A stretch of DNA of 64,000 nt from Culex pipiens pallens (lineage: Eukaryota > Arthropoda > Insecta > Diptera > Culicidae), in the NCBI RefSeq assembly GCF_016801865.2, contig NC_068938.1, positions 222,286,663-222,350,662 on the forward strand, in the 5' to 3' direction. The position numbers were made by a program, and so were the translations under genes. The number at the start of each line of letters is the position of its first letter. Position 1 is the stretch's first letter. Shown here in pieces: positions 12,631 through 24,102 of this stretch. The notes below the pieces were generated by a model that was not told where the DNA came from, made no database searches, and was given only the letters and a program-made list of their open reading frames with translations.

Positions 12631-13545
12631 AGAAATGTTGAGCAGGTTGGCGGCGGAAATTTGAGTGGAATTTTGTGAAGAAAAAAATTAAATTTGTTTC
12701 ATCAAATGGGAGTTAAAAAAATAGTGAATAAAATCACGACCAATTTTAAATTTCGCAAATCTTTCTTAAATTAACAAGAAATGTTAAACTTCATCATAAA
12801 AATCACCATTTTTTTTTCTTTTAAGAAATTTATTTTTGAAATCTCACAAATTTAAAAATTTGTTCGCGATTCTTTGTGTCTTTTCTCAATAAGCAAAAAA
12901 TGTATTATAATCGCCTTGTGTTGTGTGCCTCAAAAGATTGCTATTTTAGTCAAAAGGAAAAAACATCAAAAAATTAAAAAAGACATCTTTATTATGTAAA
13001 AAAGTGTTCTATTCTACATAAGTTCTGTTGATCATACAATTTTTGTTTCAATATTTATTTAAAAATTATTTGGTAACATTTTGTCGTTAGAACTGTTGAA
13101 AAAAAATGGTCTTTCCAAACGGATAACGTAAAAATGTTTAAAAAAACAAAATAAAGTTTTATCACCATAACTTTTAAAGCCATTTTGCTTTTTTACATCA
13201 CAAAATGCACGCCATTTAATTTTTTTTTAATGTAAAAATTTCAAATAACACAAAACACAAACGTAAAATTGTCTAATAATTCAATAAAGATGCACAAAAA
13301 TAATTTTATCGTAAAAATATTTCTTACTGCTACTTTTTATTTTATTTATGAAAGACATATTTTTGGTATCGTGTTAATGGTTTCATGCAATTAATGAATA
13401 TTAATAATTTCTTAGATTTAAATTGAAAAAGATTTGTGAAAAAAACTGATATTTGATAGCAAAAATTGGAAACGAACACCGCCAAATGAAAGATTTTACT
13501 AAATCTTGTAATCAATTTTGTATTGTTGTCAATATATTTTTTGCA
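12631..13545. other. AT-rich non-coding DNA
   Basis: No gene or repeat recognised. Many A and T runs. Confidence 0.45.
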
Positions 13546-13795
13546 AATCCGTCGTGAAACTACTTATTTTTCCTGTCATTCTTGAACGACGAAATAGCCT
13601 ACTTTTCTGTACCAAAAATAACAAAAAAATGAAAATTTGACATAAAATTTCACTCAGTGTGTGTTTCTTGGAATTGCAAAAAATGTTGTATGGAACTCGT
13701 TGCAAAACTTGAAACTCGGTGAACTTCGTTGGATAAATGTACGACTCGTGCTGAAAAAATCCTCTTTTTGTAACTTGTTGCATAAACTACTATTT
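13546..13795 (-). mobile_element. dispersed repeat family B, shorter inverted copy
   Basis: This is the reverse-orientation partner of the block at 4,524-4,960. It begins ATCCGTCGTGAAACTACTTA and ends GCATAAACTACTATTTC. The segment equivalent to roughly 4,735-4,870 is missing, so this is an internally deleted copy. Overlapping open frames on both strands are by-products of the repeat. Confidence 0.65.
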
Positions 13796-14013
13796 CTTAT
13801 AAGGCATGCAAAATGTACACCCCCCCCCCTCCCTTTATTTTTTGTTTTGTGGGTAACAATCCTTGATTAAAATTGTTGCCCTTTTACAAAAAAAAATGTA
13901 AATTATATTTTTTTTTTTGCGATCGAATACTACCTCATTTTTTTTCATTTCAACAATTCAATAACATAGAAAATTCAAAGTGAACAATTGATCACTTTAT
14001 TATCCACAATTTA

Positions 14014-14499
14014 ACTTGCTTAAATATTTTTTGAAGTTTATGTTTATGACTCCAGCCAAAGTCGTAAAGGGGAGGTGGGGGGAGAGGGGTGCAAAAATAC
14101 AGAAAGTTCAAAAATTTAAATAATAGGCCACGATTTCAACATTTGAATAAAAAAAATGTGTTATAAAATGCATCATACACCTATCCAGTTGTTTTGCAAT
14201 TATTAAAATCCAAGATTTCTAAGTATTAACGGAAATTTTATTTTTGCGAGAAAAAAAATTGCGGTGCTGTAATTGCATTAAAGTTCTAAATATTTTCGAT
14301 CGAGCCCAAACATGCTAAAAATTATAATCAATGCAGAAGAAGGCATTTTAGATTGCTCTCAGATGATTAGACTTCAATTTCCATTGGAATTTTGATGTTG
14401 TTTTGATAAAAAAAAATTGCCTCCTGATTTATTGGCCCAATTTTAAACGAGGAGGGGGGGGGGGGCATGACGCTTGAAAAATAGGTGTAACGGCCTTAG
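14014..14499 (+). mobile_element. AAGGCCGTTGC family MITE, longest copy
   Basis: The right end (TTGAAAAATAGGTGTAACGG followed by CCTTA) is the inverted form of the family start motif. The left end is decayed (AAATATTTTTTGAAGTTTAT). It contains a G-rich tract (14,069-14,087), the GCGGTGCTGTAATTGC segment and a 13-G stretch (14,453-14,465). At about 485 bases it is the longest member in the window and serves to orient the others. Non-coding. Confidence 0.7.
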
Positions 14500-16070
14500 T
14501 AAAAAAAATAATAAGAAAAACCTAGTAATTTTTTTTTGGTTTAAAAAAATCAGACGAATTAGGGTGATGTAATTTTTTTGATTCTTTTTGAAGCTAAAAT
14601 AAATCTTTCTCTTATTTTCTTCATAAGAATTGTAAGCAATTGAAAGCTGGTTTGAATACTTTTTTAGTGCAAAAAGTTTTTTATTCAGAATTTGTCAAAC
14701 CAGAGATCAGTGTATACTCAGAAGAAAAAAAAATACAATTTAAAAAAATTCAAACGATGTCCAGCACCAGCCTAAATTTGCCGTTAAGTTATAAAAATTT
14801 GAAAAAATGTGTCGTTATTAAAAATCAAAAATAATGATAACATATTATATTTTTTCCTGAAATTTAGAATATCTATTCAAATTTCTTTATTAAGGAATGT
14901 GCACCGATTTGCTACCACAAGTTTGATTTTGTGAAAAGAAATAACAGCAAATAAAAATATTTTTGAATACCTTTATTTTGTGTGTTTTTTTTAATATCTT
15001 TTTCTAAAGAACGAGAAACCAATATGTATTCATTGTATTTGATGCAAATTTATAAGAAATCGTTCTTTCTTACGCAAGATAATAGTAAATTTTCTTATTT
15101 CTGTAATATTAAAAAATAATACTTTCAGAATTGGCAAACCATAGACAATTTAAAAAAATCAAAATCATAAACTATTTTTAAATCAGTGTGGCCAAATCAA
15201 ATGGTGCAGTATTTTTCGATTGTAAATTAGATTTTACTTGAAAAAATTATGTTTTAGAATATAATTGAAGAGCTTATCTTCGGAAATTTTTTAAAATGAG
15301 CGAGCAAAAATTGTGTCGTTTAATTATAAACTGAGTAATTTTACGAAAAAAAATGCGGATTTTGGGAATTTTAAATAGAACGGCAATCCAATGATACAAA
15401 ACAGCTTCTACAGTCAGAAATAAGCCTCCCAAAAATTGATATCAATTCATCAAAAACAAATGAAATTAATTTCTGGTGTTCGTAGAGAACTGCAAAAAAA
15501 AATCTAGAAAGCTTCAAAATTCAAATGGAAATATAAATCTAATCAACTGGCATCAGAAAACAATCTTTTAGATCTTCGAAATTTTGAAATTGTATCTCAC
15601 AAATTACGAAAAAAAATATAAAGTAATATAAATATCAATACAAATATTTAAACAATAATCTAATTTTTGGATGGTTTGACGACATTAAAATAAAGAAAAA
15701 CTCAAAAGTACATTTATTTTTATAGGATTATTTAAAATTCACTGACTTGCACCGAACATGTCCTGGTCAGATAAAAATATTATAAACTTTGCTTATTGAG
15801 AAAGCCAATACGGTAATTCAGATGACTCTCGTATTTTCGATCATCGATTCTTCAATAAATCATGAATCGATGGGTTTTTCAGTCCCTTCATAGACATAGA
15901 GTATGTTGAATTTTCTTTCTAAGATTTGAAATCTCCGCTTTCGACGATCATTTCAAAGTCCTCACAGAAAAAGTACACTGTAATGTATTTTTTTCTAGAA
16001 ATTTTAAAAAAATGAAACACCATAAACTGTAAAAAAAATATATTCAAAATTAAGCCTAATTAAATCACCG
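14500..16070. other. AT-rich non-coding DNA
   Basis: No gene or element recognised. A 64-codon AT-rich open frame at 14,640-14,834 is not called, because its residues (Lys, Asn, Phe, Leu) simply reflect base composition. Confidence 0.5.
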
Positions 16071-18060
16071 TCTTCCGATCCTTTCGATATTATAATGCAC
16101 ATCACCGATATCGTACACAACACAGCACCACGTTGCACCTCTCGCCGGGGCGGCCAATCCTCTAGAAAACGACAGGCAGCGCCGGTTGGGGAGCAGCCAG
16201 CCTGAGTTTAGTGAGCATGGTGCATAAGCTCCACTCGGTCTAGTTACCATCCGTCGTCGTCGTCGTCGCAGCAGGCCAAATGCGAGCAGGACGACCTGTG
16301 CTCGACCCCTAGCCCGGAGCTGGCCATGTGCCCACTACCTACTTTTCGAAAGAAAGAGCGAAAGAGCTGCGGCCGGCACCGCACCGCTCCGGATCCTCAG
16401 ATCTCCCAGCGCTCTTCAGATATAATATTGAACAAGTTTAATAAGCTTGTTTTCTAAACATAATTAATGCATTATAATTTATATCGTATTTCCATGCATG
16501 CATCACAGAGACGGTCGGCGTCGTCTGTGCTGGCTTCGTAACGAACATCGCAGCTGAGTTTGTGTGCATGTGTGGAATAGAAAATTGCACGTGCAAGGCA
16601 CACATACACACGTGGTCTGAAGGGGGGGTGTCTGGCAAGGATTCGTTTTTGCGCCATCGTCCGACAGGAGTCCGGCATCGAAGAAGGCTCTCTGAAGGTT
16701 GCACACGGGGTAACTCTTGGGCAAAGTAGTCACTGACTCGGGGGAGAGTGGGCCCCCATCCAGTAGAAGGATGGTGAAAATTGAAAATTGAGAGAAATTA
16801 GATGACGTCGTCGAGATTCGATTCGAAGTAGGCGATGCATAGCCAGCCGGGCCTGCCTGCCTGGAAAGTGAGGGCCAAGGTATTATAACATCAACAACAT
16901 TAACGAAGCAGGCTCTGACGTTCGGCTTTTCGGACTCTACGGTTCGATGGACGTTTTGGAGGGAGTTGACGGCCTACTTGGACCACGGAAAGTAGACGGT
17001 TGCATTTTTTTTTGAAAATTTGTCAAAAATGGTAAACTCACCAAAGATGATTTTCGCGTTCAGAAAAGATTTTAATTTTTAAGTTGCGATTTGACAGGTA
17101 GTCTTACCTAGAAAGAGAAAAGAAAGAAAGCTTAATTTAATATGCAGTCCAAAAACTTTTCAACTTCAGTTTGTCATCAAAAATAAGCTCTAATCAGCCT
17201 TCTTGGTCATTTCCCAACTTCCCCTGCAACCATAGCCTACGTTGATGCGCATCGTCGCCTTCTTCGATCGTTGCAGGCATCCCCACTTCAACTCTCCATT
17301 TTCTAATAAGTGTACGAAGAGTATCAGTGAATTTGTGTATGCAAAATTCACCCTCTCATGAAAATGCAACCCCCTTTCCCCTCCCACACCCACCCCACCT
17401 CACCTTGTTTTTGTTATTTTCCTCATTTCGGGGGTCCTGTCGAAAGTCCGAGTCTTCTCCACGACAGGAAATGAGAGTTTGAAAGGCAGTTTGGGCACAC
17501 ACACATACAGGCTCGTTTCGTTCCGTTTGACCGTCCGTACCGTTCATCAATACCCTCCCCCCGCCGAACTCCAAAATTATATACCGAAAATACATTATAA
17601 CAAACGATAATCTTGTGGCCTCTCACTCTTCGGAAGTGGCCTCCCCCTATCCCTGGAGAAGAAGTGGCGTTTTTCTTCCCCCTTCTGCCTGGAGCAAAAC
17701 TCGTTTCCGTGTCCCGTGCCCATTCCAGAACGAAGTAGGCATTGCCAGGTTGGAGCGTTGAGGGTGGAGCGCCAGAAGTGCATATTAAAACCTGTATGCA
17801 ATTTAGAAATTGTGTGCAGTGAACGGCGCCTCACCAAGTAGGCGAGCTTGCTGGGACTGTCGAAAAATTGGGGCTTGAAGGAAGTTAGTGTGAGGGGATG
17901 AGGTATGACAGGCATCAGTTGACGGAGTAGGTGTCGGTGGAGAAGGTTGGTAGGGTGTTATTACCTTGCTCTGGGGTGGCATAAGGTGATTTGAGGTTAT
18001 GCTTTTGTTCGAAATGATTAGGTGACTCTTTGCGAACGTAATGCGAACTTTTTGAAACAC
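16071..18060. other. GC-richer single-copy island
   Basis: It contains a CGT triplet run at 16,250-16,270, a CA-rich patch near 16,600 and many short overlapping minus-strand open frames (up to 106 codons at 17,595-17,915) without domains. The island could be regulatory or intronic. I see no exon I can defend. Confidence 0.5.
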
Positions 18061-18309
18061 AAATAAATCAATTTAGACATTCTAAATAAGTATATTAATA
18101 TTAAAAGTAAATAAAAAAGGTAACAATAAACATATGAACAGTTGAGTTCAACAGAATTTAAATGAATTGAATGTTTCAAACATGAATCTTGAAAATAAAT
18201 AATTTCAAATTGAATTATGATCTAGAAACTTTTTTTTTATTTTAGGTAAAACTACACATAATAAAACTAAATAGGAAAGGGGGCCAAATAATACGATTTT
18301 TACTAAAGG

Positions 18310-18415
18310 ACAAAAAAAGAGCGAGCCGGTTCACTGAAAAGAGCGAACGAAACGTTGCTCACAAAAAAGAACCGCCCTCTTTTTTAAACTCTGGTCTTTT
18401 GAAAGAACCGTTTCA
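18310..18415. mobile_element. fragment of a GAGCGAACGAAA repeat
   Basis: The block GAGCGAGCCGGTTCACTGAA, then AAGAGCGAACGAAACG and AAGAACCGCCCTCTTTTT, resembles 21,150-21,225 (AATGAGCGAACGAAAATGAG and AAAAGAGCGGTTTTGTCCAC) in reverse orientation. The two may be ends or halves of one element split by later insertions. Confidence 0.45.
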
Positions 18416-19139
18416 AGGTTGCATGATTTTTGTTATGAGTATAATATATTGAATATCCAAAACAAGTGTAGTATTATATTTGTTTTCGAGAATTGAAAAT
18501 TCCCGGGCAGAAAGTTGCATCTTGGAAAAATCTACCCATGTTCGTAAAAACACGTACAAGTCAAGTTCACCCCAGGGTATGGTTAAGAGATAACCGAACA
18601 TGGCCACGAACATAAATTGTTCGAGGCGTATCTGCGAAAAATCTTGTTGAGTTTATTTGACCAACAATGCCACATCAAGTTGAGTTTATAGTAGCAAACA
18701 ACTGAAATCTTCCAAAAATCATATCAAGTTCATAAAGTAGATTTTGATCCCAAAAATAATTTTATTGGTTTTTAATGCACCCCGCCACAATTCAGACACC
18801 CCCCCCCCCCCTTCTTTCTCTTCACAAATATGAGTAATATTGCAGAAATATACGCACCTACATCAAAACAAGATTTTTCAAAGTTGAAAAATTATTTTAC
18901 TTTAAAAACTCATTAAAAAATTGTGGAGAAAGCGTTGAATTGCCAAAATGTCATAATAATTTTCAAAATCACGAAAAATCCAAAGTCTCTATATTCAATT
19001 TTTTTTAAATTAAAAATAACAGTTTATGAAAATATTCCTAAAATTGCATAAGTCCAAAAAACCACAGTAAAATTCCAAAAAGCCTGGTAATGTTTCTTAT
19101 CAAAATAATTTTTCAAAATGTTGAAAAATATTCAACTGG
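18416..19139. other. AT-rich non-coding DNA
   Basis: It includes a 12-C tract near 18,797. No gene or named element. Confidence 0.4.
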
Positions 19140-20110
19140 CTGAGAGCAAAAATTTCGCAAAGTCCTGAAAATCTAAAAAAATCTACCAAAAATCTTATCG
19201 TGATACTGATCCCGTACATTTTCTAAGTGCCGGAACGATTTTTGTAGGGGGTATATCAATAATTATTAAAAACCAACCTTCGAATTTCAAAATTTCAATG
19301 AAGACGTTTTGTTAGGGACATTATTTTAGGAACAAACTGATGTTTTTGTAAAAATCGGACGAAAATTTCCTGTAATTTCGACGATTTTTCCGAAATTTTA
19401 CTGGCTAAAAGCCAAAATTTTGCTAAGTCCAAAAAATCAAATAAATTCTACCGAAAATCTTGTCGTGATACGGATCCCGTAAATTTTCTAAGTGCCGGAA
19501 CGATTTTTGTAGGGGGTATATCAATAATTATTAAAAACTAACTTTCGAATTTCAAAATTTCAATGAAGAAGTTTTGTTAGGGACATTATTTTAGGAAAAT
19601 CGGACAAAAATTTTCTGTAATTTCGTCGATTTTTCCGAAATTTTGGTTCAAAGCAAAAATAAACATCAAAATAATTTATCATGTTTCCAAACTCCCAAAA
19701 ATTTTCTAAGTCCCAATTTTTTTTTCAGTTTCCTGTTCTCGAAAATTTTTTAAGTGTTGAAAATATTTTACTGGCCGAAAGCTGAAATTTTGTTAAGTCC
19801 AAAAATCAAATAAATTCTACCAAAAATCTTGTCGTGATACGGATCCTGTAAATTTTCTAAGTGCCGGAACGATTTTTGTAGGGGGTATATCAATAATTAT
19901 TAAAAACCAACTTTCGAATTTCAAAATTTCAATGAAGACGTTTTGTTAGGGACATTATTTTAGGAACAAACTGATGTTTTTGTAAAAATCGGACAAAAAT
20001 TTCCTGTAATTTCGTCGATTTTTCCGAAATTTTGGTTCAAAGCAAAAATAAACATCAAAATAATTTATCATGTTTCCAAACTCCCGAAAATTTTCTAAGT
20101 CCCAAAAAAA
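19140..20110 (+). repeat. three-copy tandem duplication, units 265 and 369 bp
   Basis: Three closely similar segments each carry TTGTCGTGATACGGATCC, then AAGTGCCGGAACGATTTTTG and AGGGGGTATATCAATAATTA. The TCGTGATAC motif falls at 19,198, 19,463 and 19,832, giving offsets of 265 and 369. The second copy lacks about 20 bases present in the first and third. The second and third copies share an extra tail (CATCAAAATAATTTATCATG) that the first lacks. It is non-coding. The basic unit probably belongs to an unnamed dispersed repeat. Confidence 0.75.
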
Positions 20111-20549
20111 TGCTTTTTCTGTAAAAAGTAAAGAATTAAAAAATATACGCAAAAATTTCAAAGTCCAGCATAAATAAAATCAAACTTTAAAATATCAGCT
20201 CATGAAAATTATTCTAAGTGTCGGAAATTGAAAATTATGTCAGTGACTGCTAATTTTTCTAAGTCCAGCATAAATTTGAAATAAAGTCAAAATAATCATT
20301 TCATGATGTTCGGGTAAAATTTTGGAAAAAATAAAATTTTCGAAATTTTTGCTAAGTCCAAAAAAACTACCACTAACACCTTAATATCAACTGTAGATAA
20401 TGCAGTATGATCATGGAATATACTTTCCATGATACGCAGTCGGTTCCAAAAGTCGTCATAACTCGAGGAGTTTACAGCAAGATGCGAATAAACAAGCCAA
20501 GATAGTTCGAAGTTATATCCACCAACTCACTTTCCGCCCGGGAATGCAA
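20111..20549. other. AT-rich non-coding DNA
   Basis: Segments similar to parts of the preceding tandem unit (TCTAAGTCC and TAAGTGTCGG motifs) persist to about 20,360, so this is probably an older extension of it. Confidence 0.4.
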
Positions 20550-21015
20550 TTTCAACTACCCGAGCAAACGGAAATAACTTGGGAATAACATTTTTTGATA
20601 TTTGAAAATACTAGGCCAATAACATTTTACGTTATTTATAACAAGATTTGTTATTCGTCGTTATGATTTTTTTTATTATTGGAATGTTATTGTAATAACA
20701 GACTAATAACATTTTTAGTTATTCTTCGAACAAATCTTTGTTATTAATTTTTGTTATTTTAACAACTAATCCGATCATCCCAATAACAGTTGGAGTTATT
20801 CTTCCATAACAAAAAATGTTATTCCAAAGTTGTTTTGGCTTTCAACCAATATCAGACCAATAACAAATTTTGTTATGATAACATAAGCCGTTACTAAACC
20901 ATTATGCAGAAATGGATTTTTCAGGAAGATTCCATAACACTTTTTGTTATTTTAACAGAATTTGTTATTGAAATGGCATGAATTTTGTTATTACCGTCTG
21001 CCCGGGTATTTCAAT
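20550..21015. mobile_element. 452-bp MITE with CCCGGGCA-type TIRs
   Basis: The element spans 20,557-21,008. The left end TACCCGAGCAAACGGAAATA matches the inverted right end (reading TACCCGGGCAGACGGTAATA) with three mismatches over 22 bases. TTTCAAC at 20,550-20,556 and TTTCAAT at 21,009-21,015 are a likely 7-bp target duplication with one change. The interior is a succession of ATAACAAA and TTTGTTAT motifs in both orientations, about a dozen in 400 bases, so it could fold on itself extensively. Non-coding. Confidence 0.75.
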
Positions 21016-21737
21016 CCCAAAAGTAAATGATTTTCTAAACACAATGAAAAAAACTTTTTATTGTACAACTAATTGTGCATTGAAGTATAACCGGAATACA
21101 AATTTCACTTTATTGATTAAATCAGAACGTAGAAGCGAAATAGCCGTTTGAAATAGCGGCTTTTTTAAATGAGCGAACGAAAATGAGCGGCTCCTTAAAA
21201 GAGCGGTTTTGTCCACCTCTAATTTTTACCCTTTTTCATAGGGAGGAAGATCTTAAAAAAAACAATAAATAAATTCATGATTTTTTTTCGAAAATCTACA
21301 AAACTGCTCATATTTTTATTTTTGTTCCGTTGGTATCAAAATGCTGATCAAAATTCGATGAGAATTTAACTGATTAATGTTTTCTTACAAACTATTTCAA
21401 AATTACAAACTATCAAATATTTCAAAAATTTTTAAATAAAATATATTATAAAATCAGATTGCTGTTTCTTTTTGTTTTGCTTTGAGAAAATTTATTCACA
21501 TAGATTTACATTGATTTATAAAAAAAATAATCTATCCGAAATATTTAAGAAAAATATCTAAAAACTGAGTTTTCAAAAATATATTGAAAGTTTGACAATA
21601 AAATTGAAATAAATTATTACATTATTAAATGAATGCATATTGGAGTAGATTTTAAAATCAAAAAGAGGCAATTATCTGGCAGTTTATTGTTGTTTATTAA
21701 AATCATACATATGTTTAAGTAAACTTAAATTCATTTT
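21016..21737. other. AT-rich non-coding DNA with repeat fragment
   Basis: A fragment related to the one at 18,310-18,415 lies at about 21,130-21,225 and ends TTGTCCACCTCTAA. The remainder is AT-rich and unassigned. Confidence 0.4.
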
Positions 21738-22261
21738 TGCCTTCCTCACCTCACTGAGGCAAGGCTATAAAATCACTCGAAAAATGAACTTCTTAAATAT
21801 GACTCCTAGATATACCTTCACGTATACCTATCGACTCAGAATCAAATTCTGAACAAATGTCTGTGGGGATGTGTGTAGACATGATTTTTTCCACACGATT
21901 ATCACAGAATTGACTGAACCGATTTTGGCCGGATCCGCCTTATTCTGTTCGTTTTGGGGTCCCCTAAGACCCTATTAAATTTTATTTTGTTTAGTAAAGT
22001 ATTTAAAAAGTTATGCCAAGAAAAAGATTTTTGCAGATACAAAAAAGGGTGTTTTTTTGCCTAACCTCAAAAGGCTGGGTCTTTTTGTTTACGTGCGAGA
22101 GTCGCGCCAGATGCGAAACGCCCGGTTGCCACATTGCTTCAAATGAGAGTCTGCATGTTTTCTGGAAAAGTCTGTATCAGGTATATATTTTTTCATAAAC
22201 TTATTTTCATTTTTACTTTGTAAATGTGAGGAAGGCACCATCCACCTAATGGTGGATTAAG
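21738..22261 (+). mobile_element. hairpin-ended element C, short copy
   Basis: It starts TGCCTTCCTCACCTCACTGA and continues GGCAAGGCTATAA, a near-palindrome able to form a terminal hairpin. It ends TGAGGAAGGCACCATCCACC then TAATGGTGGATTAAG, a second hairpin (CCACC/GGTGG). TGCCTTCCTCA and TGAGGAAGGCA also form an 11-bp inverted repeat between the two ends. The first 200 bases (ACCTATCGACTCAGAATC, GAACAAATGTCTGTG, TGAACCGATTTTGGCC, GGGTCCC) match the start of the element at 37,293. It lacks the 164-bp satellite seen there and has no convincing ORF. Confidence 0.7.
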
Positions 22262-22700
22262 AAACGTTTTTCCTTTATAAGCCAAATTGATGCTGTGATG
22301 CCCTGTAAAAAAATTAAATGCTGTCCTGTCATGTCGATATCTAAGTATTCAGCTACGATGTTTTTTTAACGATTAGTTCTGTAGATTTTTTTTTATAATT
22401 TTGGAAAAACCAGGACAAAAATTCCCGGTTTTAGTAAAATCCCGGGGATTTTGCTTTGAAAAATATGCTGAGATACTCAACTGAAAAAAAAATAATTCGA
22501 TGCCAAGTAGCTTGAGTTTGTTATATAATATAAAAATAGCTTTTTTCCGAATTATTCATTAAAAATAATTAGAATACTCTACTCTGAAGAGACAAATAAT
22601 AGAAATAGAAGTTGAACCTACAGCATTTTCTCGGTTTGCAGTTGAAATCCCGAGTTTTCTAGTTTTCCCTCCGAGGTAGCCACCCTGCTTTTAAAACTAG
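22262..22700. other. AT-rich non-coding DNA
   Basis: It contains a decayed segment with AATTCCCGGTTTTAGTAAAA and, farther on, AAATCCCGAGTTTTC, possibly an old repeat. No gene. Confidence 0.4.
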
Positions 22701-24102
22701 TCCAAGAATTTGAATCATCTCACATAACTTGAAGTTAATTTATAGTCCTACAAGCTTAATTTACAATTTGTTTTTCTGTACAAAGATATTTGACAAAATC
22801 TTTAGAGGTACAAAAGGAAGTTTTAATCCCAACAAGTATATTTTAGAAACAGAAAGAAATCAAACCTCAAACTTCGACCCTGATGACCCTCAGCAATTGT
22901 ACTCAACTTCCGAACACGCCGAGAAGTGGATCAAAGTTGGCGCGCTCTGTGTCTGTATGAGTGTATGCGCCCGATAGCTCCTAGTAGCCAGGACTTCGGT
23001 GAACGTGTTCAGCAAGAAGGAAACCCGGGATCCATGCAGCCATCCTACAGTTCAGTGGGTGTTACTACAAGTGGACTTTCCGAATGCCAACATCATCATC
23101 CGTGTGTGTGCAGTGCATGCAGAAGCGGAGAGTGTGAGCAAGTGAGTGTAATAATAAGTGGTACGAGTAGTGTGGCTCCGTAAGGGAAGGGTCGGAACTG
23201 GGAACCCCGAACATGAGAACACGAGGGAGCATTAATATTTCGAAATGAAGCTCATTTGCATTTAAATAAGGTGCCAGGGAAAGTGCGCACCCCGTCTGCT
23301 GCGATGAGTCGTAGGAGGCGGTGGGGAGTTGAAGAGCAGGAGGTCCTTGTGAGTCCTCTGAGCTCCTCACGTCCGTCTCTCACGGGCGCAGTAGGCCACC
23401 TCATCGCCGCCGACAGGAAAGCAGGAAAACCGGGCCAGCAGACTAATTACTGTAACTAGATGAAATTCAGCGCGAGCACTAGATCGGGGCCTGCTTGGTG
23501 AGATGGGAAGAAGGGGGAGAACATGCCTCCCCTCTGTAAGATGTGGAAACAGACAAGAAGCCGAACACTGAACATGGATGGTCATAACTAGCCACGGCCA
23601 GTGTGGACAGTATGGGCGAAGAAGGAGAAGAACATGGGGAAGAAATTGCAACATCTCACTCTACTAGGAAGAAGGAGGTAGGAGGTCCTCATTACCATGA
23701 CTGCAGCACTCATACATGTGCAATGTGCAGTGTTATGAAGATCCTGAGGGGAAAACCTCGTCGGGGGTGGTCGTGTTAGAGATTGTAATCAAAAACTTGC
23801 GGGACGGGCAGTTTTTCGGAGAGAGGAAGTCTTAATTCAATATAGCTGGCCGAGACGAGATGAGCCTGACTGGTGGTGGCTATCCTGCAGGAAAGGAACG
23901 ATGCACCCGGGGTTTGCTTGGGTGAAAGGGTTGTTCATTATGCATCGGAAAGTAGAAAACGGTTTTTGTTGCCTTCAATATTTCTCTGACCGGAACGAAT
24001 CGATTTTGTCGATTGTCTGGTGTTAATGGCAACTCAGTTGAGTTTTTTGCAGTTTTTGTTCAAATCAAGGAAAGAAATAAAAATTTAGGTTGTGACGTCA
24101 TT
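22701..24102. other. GC-richer single-copy island
   Basis: Mixed composition with short open frames on both strands (up to 101 codons) and no domain or convincing splice structure. It ends in a TGACGTCA palindrome (24,093-24,100), a CREB/ATF-type consensus, directly against the 9-bp array. Nothing shows that this site is used. Confidence 0.45.
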
